Shown piece by piece: positions 56,182 through 64,000 of a stretch of DNA of 64,000 bases. The position numbers were made by a program, and so were the translations under genes. A model generated the notes under the pieces. The model was not told the origin of the DNA, searched no databases, and saw only the letters and a list, made by a program, of their open reading frames with translations. The stretch's first letter is position 1. Each line of letters starts with the position of its first letter. Origin of the DNA: Doryteuthis pealeii. Taxonomy: Eukaryota; Mollusca; Cephalopoda; Myopsida; Loliginidae. The stretch lies in the NCBI GenBank assembly GCA_023376005.1, contig CM042145.1, forward strand, positions 59,994,268-60,058,267, read 5' to 3'.

Positions 56182-56830
56182 TGTAAGGGACTAAATGGAG
56201 TAATCTCCCTTGTCTCAGAGTTTGGGTAATCACCTGCATCAGGAGCCCCTTTTTGATCACGTGACGCAGGAACCCAATAAGATCACCCTCTTTTGCCGAA
56301 GCTATTGGACAAGTACGGACGTTCTGGCCACCTCTCCCCAGCACACATATGGTGCATACCATACAGTACAGACTACAGTAAGTGGTTTCCCCCTATTTAG
56401 CCTCTATTACACTGCTATGTATGTTTGGACACTTGTGACATTGTATATATATTTACCAACCCCTCCGCACGAGCAGGATGTGACACAAGGTCAATTTCTT
56501 AAGCGGAGTTCAACAGGTTTGAATTCAGAGTTTCCTTCTCCTAGACCGGTTGCCTAACCAAGGTTAAAGAGCCCAGCCTGCCCTACTATTTATCCATAGC
56601 TGGAGGGAGAGTAGGATTAATACCTTTCCCAAGGGTATTAGCGCTAAGGCGACGAGTCCATTTCCCATGACTTTAACCATTACACCACGCGCTTCTTGTG
56701 ACATTGTATAGCCTGGGCAACTTCGTTCCCCTATATATGTTAAAATAAAGTATAAATGTAACCAACACGTTTGTTGTTGTCTTAACTGGAGTATTCCTGC
56801 GTTGGGGGTACTTTTTCTTTAAATAACCTA
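56182..56830 (+). mobile_element. LTR-like element inserted in retroposon H
   Basis: Begins TGTAAGGGACT, contains AAAATAAAG (56741) followed by a TTTGTTGTTGTC region, and may be flanked by ATGC (56178-56181, 56831-56834). About 380 bp without the SINE it carries. No coding region. The 3' limit is uncertain because the terminal CA is missing. Confidence 0.5.
56448..56694 (-). mobile_element. SINE-T1 with perfect 16-bp TSD
   Basis: CTTGTGACATTGTATA occurs at 56432-56447 and 56695-56710. Between them lies a SINE-T1 (head at the right, CCATTACACCACGCGC; body with GAGCAGGATGTGACACAAGG) with a short deletion near the head. It sits inside the LTR-like element. Confidence 0.95.
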
Positions 56831-57435
56831 ATGCTTTATAAGAACCGGAGTTCATACTCTGTGAACCTCTTATAATTCCAAAGACATTTTGTATTCTTCA
56901 TTCTTGTTGGATATTAAACTTTTTTCAAACTCAATATTTAAAACTCATTTTAATACCCATCTTTTGATCTATCTAACCCATAGACAGGACCCTAACAGGT
57001 ACTACCACTCCGGTTCAGGGTGGACCTGGGAGTAATAGCGATAATGGAGTACTCCACAATCCCCAGGGCTATAGAATTGGAACTTCACAAGTAGATGAAA
57101 TTTAACGTCATACCCAGGATACTAAGACCCTCAGCCACTGCGTTCTAGCACATATATGATAAAAAAGAGTAGGGGATTGACATAAGTATAATAGGGATGG
57201 GACAATCATATAGATGCAAAGGCTTGACCTGACTAGCGATTGACCAGAAGGGGTCTCTCTAACTACCTGTCTATCCTAAGTAAGGGCCAAAGCTGAGTGT
57301 TGCATGTCATGGATTGATCAGTCACCAGCATTCCGTGGTCGCCACAAGTAGCTCCGTTAGCATGGGTGGATTTTAGCCCTCTGAATATGGGATGTCGGTG
57401 TATTTTTCAGTCCCACTCAACAGGGCAACGTTTTC

Positions 57436-57838
57436 TTTGCTTATTCAAACAGTAGACTAGGATATATCAGAGAATAATATGGAAAACAGTTTGATGGTGA
57501 AACCACAGAAAGTTCTAAATAATATTCATAATTTGTTCTTCCAAGAAAAAAGTTATCTGCCTCAGCAAAAAATGTTAGCGTTATGAAATAGATGAATATT
57601 TATTAATTGATCACAATTATTATATCAAGAAATGAAGAGGGAAACAGAATGATTATGCATCAGATTTGCCGTCAGTCAATTCATGTATGTAACATCTATA
57701 ACAGCAAAGAAGAAATCGTTTGAACTTGTGGAAGACAGATATTTCACTGAAAAAAGTTATTTCCAATGAATATCAACATATCAAAACGAGTCGACTAATA
57801 TATTTGTATTATCACTCATGTTACTTAAAAGTACCACC
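57436..57838. other. Unassigned DNA
   Basis: No gene or repeat recognised. Confidence 0.5.
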
Positions 57839-58353
57839 TGTAGCGTTACGCTCTCTTTTCAGAATGAAGAGATGACGTGTCAACGTTTGTTACGTTCTGG
57901 TTCTTACTTGCAAGGGAATGATGATGTGTTGATAGTAAAATAATTGTTGTATACTTATCTCTCTGGAATGGTATTGCATGGGAGAAGTTCGAATCTTCGT
58001 TGCTGATTCGATGAGTTGGCTGACAATTTCTGGATGTTTGGGAGGGGAGGCTGGTGGACATCTGAACTCGTGCCATTTAGAGTTTTTAGTAATAACACAA
58101 GGCCACTTATTTTGCTCATGAGATTTTTATTTTCTCAAGTCACACCAGCCGAGAGCACGTCTGGCCCTTTCAACTCATAATTCCAAACTCAATTCTACAT
58201 TCTCATCTCTCACTCCTCCTCTCTCCCACTTCGCCACGTCCCACGGCTCGTCCAATAGAAACATGCTATGTGGCATTGATCAGTCATCATTAAACTTTTA
58301 CATTCTCATATAACATAATTCTTGCTAAAAACTTTTTACATATCAGGTTCCAC
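57839..58353 (+). mobile_element. LTR-like repeat (family 4), copy 2
   Basis: Full-length relative of 21721-22274 with small deletions; the TATAAA of the other copy is TAGAAA here. Confidence 0.6.
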
Positions 58354-58506
58354 TCAGCCCTCCCCCACCTCCATTATGTTACATCTTGCAACAACCTCTG
58401 ACACCGTTCAAATCGTCAAAAATCATTTGGACATCGGGAAGACAAATGCTTCACTGAAAAAATTCCGTATATCAAAATATCAAAACTAGACGATTAATGT
58501 TGAACA

Positions 58507-59433
58507 CTAACAGAACCAGGTGATATACCACAATATGATAATTTAATTTAATCTACAACCGTCCAAAAATGTTTTTTTCCTGTCAGACGTCTTTTAGCGT
58601 CTATTGTTGGTGGTTGTACTAGAGTTTGATCACCTCTGATAGGGTCAGCAGGGCGAGGGAAGTCTAATGTTGGAAGACCCGAAACTTCCTAATGAACTCT
58701 GCGGATTACATCACTGACGACAATCACCAGCGCCCCAAATGTAGGAGTGTATATCTAAAGTAAAAAAAAATGGATTGAACTCTCTCTCACCTTTTTCTTT
58801 CTTTTCTTCTTTTCATCTTTTGATTATGTTCGATTGAAACAAATTAGTGTTTTCACCCCTCTCTATAAATTTCCTTTCCTCATTCATTCTTCTTTCTTTC
58901 TTTCTTTCTTCTCATTTCTTTCTTATTATATTTTTCTGTGTAGCATGTCCTTTTTCATCCCTTTCTTCATAATAAAAACGGAATAGTCCATTATTTAGCT
59001 TAGGAGCCGACACTCATTAGAAGTAAGGAACATATTTTTGTCTTTCACTTTAAATTAATGAAATTTTGAAAAAATCTGAATATCTTAATTGTTAGAAAAA
59101 CCACATGCAATGAAGATTTTAAAATACAGGGTAATTATCTTTTTAAATGAACTGCAGTAATACCACATCCAATGAAAACATAGAATTAGAGTAAAAATAT
59201 GTTTACCTTTAAATTTCAATCATATGATATACAAAGAATAATCACGGAATTTAGAACGATTCATTTTTAAATGGGTGAAATAAGAATTCGGCGGATAAGC
59301 AACAGCAGTTAATCAGAATTAACATTTTTGCATTTCATCATGGACGATTAAGACGGTCTCATTTTTAACCAGAGTGTGTTGCAATATGATAACAATCGTA
59401 TAAATAAGGAACACGAGCTCCTTGATATATAGA
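58507..59433 (-). mobile_element. Helitron C with internal insertions
   Basis: Minus strand starts A|TCTATATATCAAGG and ends TTGTGGTATATCACC..CTGTTAG|T. The 927-bp length exceeds other copies because of extra sequence near 58562-58775, which includes a relative of 60190-60250, and near 59030-59270. Confidence 0.78.
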
Positions 59434-59549
59434 TTATTCAATAGCACCATTTTGCCTGTGATGAAATTCGTAAATGTGAACTATAACGAAAAAGAAAAAA
59501 ACAATAGCAACTAATTACGACATAGCAACTAATTACGAAATAGAGAGCC

Positions 59550-59785
59550 ATGGAAGATCGTTGCAACCCCCCCCCCCGGTTGTACGGTCCCTTACTTCCT
59601 ATCACACAAACCATTCAGGTAAGACGACCAAGATTTGCTGAACACTGCTGGAGAAGTAAAAACGAAGTCATAAGTGATGTTCTTTTGTGGACACCTAAAG
59701 ATGGAGTCAACAGTGTTGGCAAACCAGCAAAAACGTACATTGACCAGCTCTATTCAGACACTGGATGCCGTGTGGATTATTTGCT
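59550..59785 (+). pseudogene. LINE C-terminal tail, best copy
   Basis: Plus strand gives [34 protein letters not shown] and [20 protein letters not shown] before running into SINE-T2. This is the end of the LINE family also seen at 3555, 39815 and 53930. The 206-codon frame at this locus is a chance fusion of LINE tail, SINE-T2 antisense and TA repeat. Confidence 0.75.
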
Positions 59786-59789
59786 AGGA

Positions 59790-60106
<317 letters not shown>

Positions 60107-60189
60107 TAAAAGGTGGCTTACCGGTGAATGTGGGCACGATCGGTTGAGGTGCACAAAATCTAGGGGTTAAGTCAGCGATATAACAATTA

Positions 60190-60465
60190 AAAAGGGTTCA
60201 ATTACATCACTGACGACAACCACCAGCGCTCCAAATGTAGGAGCGTATATTTAAAGTAGAGCAAATTTATTAAAGAAATGGATACTATAGAAACCTACTC
60301 GAGTTTCACCATTGGGATCTTCAGGTTTAAATCCACTGAACATCTTATTCAATGAATACACGTGTAATCGGCTGCAATTAATCGGTAACTCGATTAATTC
60401 AGTGATTTAACCCTGAAGATCCTAATGGTGAAAGCTCGAGTAGGTTTCTATTGTATCCATTTCTT

Positions 60466-60470
<5 letters not shown>
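60190..60470. mobile_element. Foldback element with ~70-bp arms
   Basis: The left arm (60271-60340) and right arm (60399-60470) are about 93% inverse of each other (AGAAATGGATAC, GAAACCTACTCGAG, GATCTTCAGG), with a 58-bp loop that itself contains CGATTAAT/ATTAATCG. The preceding 60 bp (CACTGACGACAACCACCAG) recur at 58705-58765. A TA run follows. Confidence 0.8.
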
Positions 60471-60518
<48 letters not shown>

Positions 60519-61028
60519 TATGCTGTGTCAATGGCAATGTCTTACATGGCCTATTAATGTCCTATATAAATCTGTGTCATCAAAACAATTATTTCTTTTG
60601 ATCAACTAAATTTTTAAGTAATCTTCAATATAACTTAACAATGGTAGCAATTTTTCCCTAATGTAATAAGCTAATTCACCTACTTTTCTCATAAAATTAA
60701 CTTATGATGAATACTTTTTTAATTCTTTATTATTCCTTTTAAATTCATTCTTAGTAAATAGTTTTCATATTTGTCGAGTAAATCCCTCTTTTGTATGGCT
60801 TTTATAATTATATTATTGTAGAGATACAATAAATGATTATGTCCCTTAGATAATTTTCTTGTCCAGTAGAGTGTCACATGACAATCTCAGAAACCCCTTC
60901 TCGACCTCTATTTTCATCTGATCTTTGAATAGTATAGAAATGAGTTTTCGTTTATTACATTACATCTCCCAAAAGCATAATGTGATTTCCTCGCGACATT
61001 ACACGGGATTGTAAATCTCGAATTCCTT
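60471..61028. other. (TA)n then unassigned AT-rich DNA
   Basis: TA repeats to about 60517; no gene beyond. Confidence 0.55.
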
Positions 61029-61563
61029 CTAAGAATATACTTCCTCCGTTGGGCGTAAGTATTTGAATTTTCATGTAAGGAAATATATTAAATTAGAAAG
61101 ACTAACGGAATTAATTAAGAACGAATATAAAAACAATACACTTATTCTAATTATATTTTAATTGCTTTCTATATAAAATCTTTCATAAGTTTTTATTTTG
61201 ATACGTTGGAGAATAAATCAACAATATTAGAGATCAATAACACCAAGTAATTATTTATTAAACCTGGTTTTGTAAAAACCAGTATGCAAATTAAGCACAT
61301 CATATATTATGCAAACCTTTATTTCTTAGTTATATATAAATCACACTGTAATGTTTTAAAGGCACTAATAACATGGTCTATTTTGAGGCAAATCTGTCTC
61401 AGATTTTCATAGAGAATGCGTTAATAAATAAGATTTATTCTATCTATTACTGATTTTGATATCAATTGAGTACTCATTGATAAACTTACGCAATTCCTGA
61501 GTGTATTCAGTGACGTAGTTTTAGTTGCAGAAAGACAGACACTGAATATTTATTATAATAAGA
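61029..61563 (-). mobile_element. Helitron A (long subfamily), uninterrupted
   Basis: Minus strand starts A|TCTTATTATAATAAATATT and ends CGCCCAACGGAGG..TATATTCTTAG. It serves as the uninterrupted reference for the nested pair at 12.6-13.6 kb and for 54772-55590. Confidence 0.83.
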
Positions 61564-61969
61564 TATGATACGATTGTCTTCATTCATTTCCTATAAACAA
61601 CGAAATTGTCCATTATAAATAATACTGAGGAAACTTAATTAAGGGCGACCTGCACAATTATTAGTAACCATCCATTAGATAAATACCTGCCATTCATTTA
61701 TAACATCAGAGTCCATTAGCAGACAGGTGGGAGGGGGGAACAGTAGCTGTCCTATATTTGCTTGAGCTAAATCAGATGTGGTCTTGGAACATTTGGTGCC
61801 TCTAGTCTAATGTCACAAATTTTAGTTCACACAGTTTGGCAGTAAGAGTATTAACTAACAGTAAATAACTTAAGCGAAAGCCTAACCTTAATCTTAAACC
61901 CTTACTCTAACCCTAACTTTAACACAAATTCTGCATACAACATTTATGTATCTTATAAAAACCCAAAAT
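61564..61969. other. Unassigned DNA
   Basis: No gene. CTAACCTTAATCTTAAACCC and CTCTAACCCTAAC at 61880-61916 are telomere-like but degenerate. Confidence 0.5.
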
Positions 61970-62145
61970 GATGGAGCCCTGTCCACTGAGGCTTTAGAAT
62001 ACACAGACTGCACCTTTACTGAGGGGTAAAATCCCCCAATGAAGCCAACTAGGTGGCCCTGGGGGCTACCCGTGACACTTAAGGATGGAATCTTGGTGGC
62101 TGACCTTTCCATGACATGCAACACTCCACTTTGACCCTTACCTGT
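61970..62145 (+). mobile_element. Retroposon H, 5' third
   Basis: AGGCTTTAGAATACACAGACTG, AATCCCCCAATGAAGCC and CCATGACATGCAACACTCC. It stops at TTACCTG. Confidence 0.82.
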
Positions 62146-62975
62146 CAGTTTTAGTTTTTGTTTATCCCTAATATTTTCAAGCTTTTTTGCCATATTTTAA
62201 AATATACATGATACTTTTTTATTTACATTACTTCAGCTGTAAACAAGACAGTGGTAATAGTTTTACATAGACTTGTAGGTAGACTCTATTAAGTCATTCT
62301 GTTGTCGTCCAGTTAAAAATCGCCGATGAGATCAGTCCAGAATTAACGGGTAATATACATTCTTCTTAAATAAAAGTAATATTAAGAGTATTTACGGGTT
62401 CGAAGGAGCCCTTATTTCTCCGTAGTTGAAGGCGAATTGTCGGACAAAGAAGGAACAACACAAAAGTAAATGCAGACACCTGTATTGACAAAGAATTACA
62501 TATAATTGTTGCAAATTTAATGGTATTTGCTACGAGACTTATTTGTGGAGGAATTTCTTGTAGTACTGGAGATAACACAGTTTTCTTCTCGTCGGTTGGA
62601 AATGTAGTTAAGACGCTTCGTCTCGGTAGTTGTTTTTTAGTCCGTGTGCCGTCGTACCGGCCTTTCTGCAGTATGCTGATACAATGACTTAGACGGACTC
62701 TGGCTGTAAGGTTCTCAGACAAGTGGACCCTGTTTTTGGGCTAAGTGAGGGAGAGCGTTTGTTTTTACGTCTCTCGTTGTTAACGGTTCCCTGATAAGTG
62801 ACGTTTTGGTATTTGGCACCAACATACGCTGCTGGCATTCGACCCTTGGCGGCAGGGGGAGATAATTAGTTATGGAATTTCCAAAAATATGTGCACCTAT
62901 GTGTATGAGCTGTTCTTCGTCCCAATACAAAAGGACTTAACTCTTACTGAGAATTGCAATTGTTTTTAAAACTCG
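62146..62975. other. Unassigned DNA; part repeated in inverse at 63776-63962
   Basis: The 118-codon minus-strand frame (62366-62722) shows no recognised motif. Segments 62305-62345 and 62880-62935 match the inverse of 63935-63962 and 63854-63903, so this is an unidentified repeat, possibly an LTR family. Confidence 0.45.
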
Positions 62976-63150
62976 ATTTATTAAAAACATATTTTTAATT
63001 TTTTTAAAAGAGTCTCTAAAATGTGTTTAAAAAAAACTAGTTTGCAAAAAGTAAAATATTTGAATAGCATCAATAAAGAATAAAAGCCATTTTCTGTATA
63101 AAATTACCCGACAAGGGTCGACATGCCGTAAAATCCAACCAGCCAACCAA
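62976..63150 (+). mobile_element. Retroposon H, 3' end
   Basis: The AT-rich spacer, AAAGCCATTTTCTGTATAAA and GGGTCGACATGCCGTAAAATCC with an AACC tail. It ends just before the target duplication of the next copy. Confidence 0.8.
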
Positions 63151-63168
63151 CCTTATCCTCTCTTTATC

Positions 63169-63750
63169 CGCCCTGTCGGCTGGGGCGTTAGAATGCACCG
63201 ACTGTACCTCTGCAGAGGGGTAAGACTCCCCCAATGGGGCCACCTGTTGGCCGTGGGTGGCGACCCGTGATGCTTAAGGATAGATCCCAGATGGATGAGC
63301 AGTTCATGATGTGCAATCCCTATCTTGGGCTAGACGGGCGGTCGGAGAGGCCCCCTCCGATCAATAGGCTGGTCACGTCAAGCCCTAGGACCTATATGAT
63401 TTTCCCAACCCTACTGCCCGCATGGCAAGCCCCAACCCCTTTTTATCATAAAGGTGCTTGAAGGCGGTGGTCGCGGGTCTACATGTCCTGGGAATGACGT
63501 TAAACTGTATCTGATGATGAGGTTCCAGTTTTGGAGGTTTGGGGAATGTGGAGCACCCTTCATCACCATTGCTCCCTGGTCCACTCTGACCCGGAGTGGT
63601 AGTACCTGTTAGGGTCCCATCTATGGGTTAAATAGAAAAATGTATTTATAAAAAAATTGTATTATCCATTAAAAATTGATTTATTTCAAAACTGTATCGG
63701 TATTAAATGACCCACTGAGGTTGATATGCCGTAAAACAAAACAAACCAAA
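63169..63750 (+). mobile_element. Retroposon H, full-length reference copy with TSD
   Basis: CCTCTCTTTATC occurs at 63157-63168 and 63751-63762. The 582-bp element runs from CGCCCTGTCGGCTGGGGCG to the hairpin TTGATATGCCGTAAAAC and an (AAAC) tail. No pol III A/B boxes and no shared reading frame are evident, so it is either a SINE of non-tRNA origin or the 3' part of an unidentified LINE. The common 5' end among copies favours a SINE. Confidence 0.92.
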
Positions 63751-63762
63751 CCTCTCTTTATC

Positions 63763-64000
63763 GTCTTGTTGTCCATGTGTCTCTCTGTTGTCGTTAAGTG
63801 TTTTTGTTCGGTCGGTGTCACTTCTATTGACCCATGACTGTGTTTAGTTCTTCTGTATTGGGACGAAGAACACCCCATACACATTATTATAGGTGCACAT
63901 ATTACTTTTATTATCCAAGAACGTTGGAATTCTTGACCGATCTCATCGGTGAATTCTAACTAACTAAAGTCCCATTAACTTCCACTTTCTAGTGTCATAT
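63763..64000. other. Unassigned repeat-like DNA to window end
   Basis: No gene. Bases 63854-63962 are an inverse relative of parts of 62305-62935. Confidence 0.5.

Larger units (their letters stand above)
56130..57435 (-). mobile_element. Retroposon H, interrupted by an LTR-like element
   Basis: The hairpin end (56138-56181, TTTTACGACATGTCAACCC..TATTATGC) is separated from the rest of the element (about 56874-57435, AAAGACATTTTGTATTC, CCCATAGACAGGACCC.. to CCCACTCAACAGGGC) by about 690 bp of foreign DNA. Confidence 0.85.

Noticed and set aside
62366..62722. 118-codon minus-strand gene
   Set aside because: No recognisable motif or splice context, and the region is partly repeated in inverse nearby; chance or repeat-derived frame.

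Overview
This window looks like AT-rich, repeat-saturated, gene-free DNA from an animal nuclear genome. The repeat mix fits a cephalopod mollusc, probably an octopus: several tRNA-derived SINEs, Dong/R4-like LINE tails in TAA microsatellites, Penelope-like remnants, many short non-autonomous Helitrons, and very long (TA)n, (CT)n, (CA)n and (TAA)n runs. The assignment rests on repeat style and memory, not on a search, so treat it as likely rather than proven. I find no convincing host exon, tRNA gene or rRNA gene. Most long reading frames are microsatellite translations; the few informative ones are decayed retroelement fragments.

Families named here for convenience. SINE-T1: about 280 bp, tRNA-like head, often ending in (TA)n. 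SINE-T2: about 240 bp, a second tRNA-like head. Retroposon H: about 580 bp, conserved 3' hairpin and an (AAAC)/(AACC) tail. Helitron A: 5' TCTTATTATAATGGAGAT, 3' hairpin plus CTAG. Helitron C: 5' TCTATATATTAATAC, 3' hairpin plus CTAG. Dong-like LINE: RLE endonuclease C-terminus, (TAA)n tail. LTR units: TGTTAC/TGTTAT to ..AACA or ..TACA, with 4-bp target duplications.

Layout. 1-8 kb: SINE-T1, a long-TIR MITE (1263-1755), Helitron A (2809-3437), a solo LTR (4795-5398) and CT-rich tandem duplications. 8-20 kb: retroposon H copies, a nested Helitron pair (12576-13580), a MITE and an LTR unit (19049-19543). 20-28 kb: an LTR-like repeat, a MITE, then a cluster of Dong-like copies separated by (TAA)n and split by a Helitron C. 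28-36 kb: a 140-bp tandem unit, a LINE with an inverted 5' part (31270-31800), more Helitrons, an LTR and a Penelope-like end with a hammerhead-like core. 36-47 kb: LTRs, a 29-bp minisatellite, a Penelope-like RT fragment with a 15-bp target duplication and a foldback (43710-44264), and a SINE-T2 with its target duplication. 47-64 kb: perfect palindromes, SINE-T2/H composites, a GA tract, MITE and hAT-like elements, a three-layer nest (H interrupted by an LTR-like element interrupted by a SINE), Helitrons and a full-length H copy with target duplications (63169-63750).

The strongest observations are insertion junctions readable to the base: A/T Helitron sites with matching uninterrupted paralogues in the window, duplications of 4, 8, 12, 15 and 16 bp, and several foldback junctions within retroelement copies.
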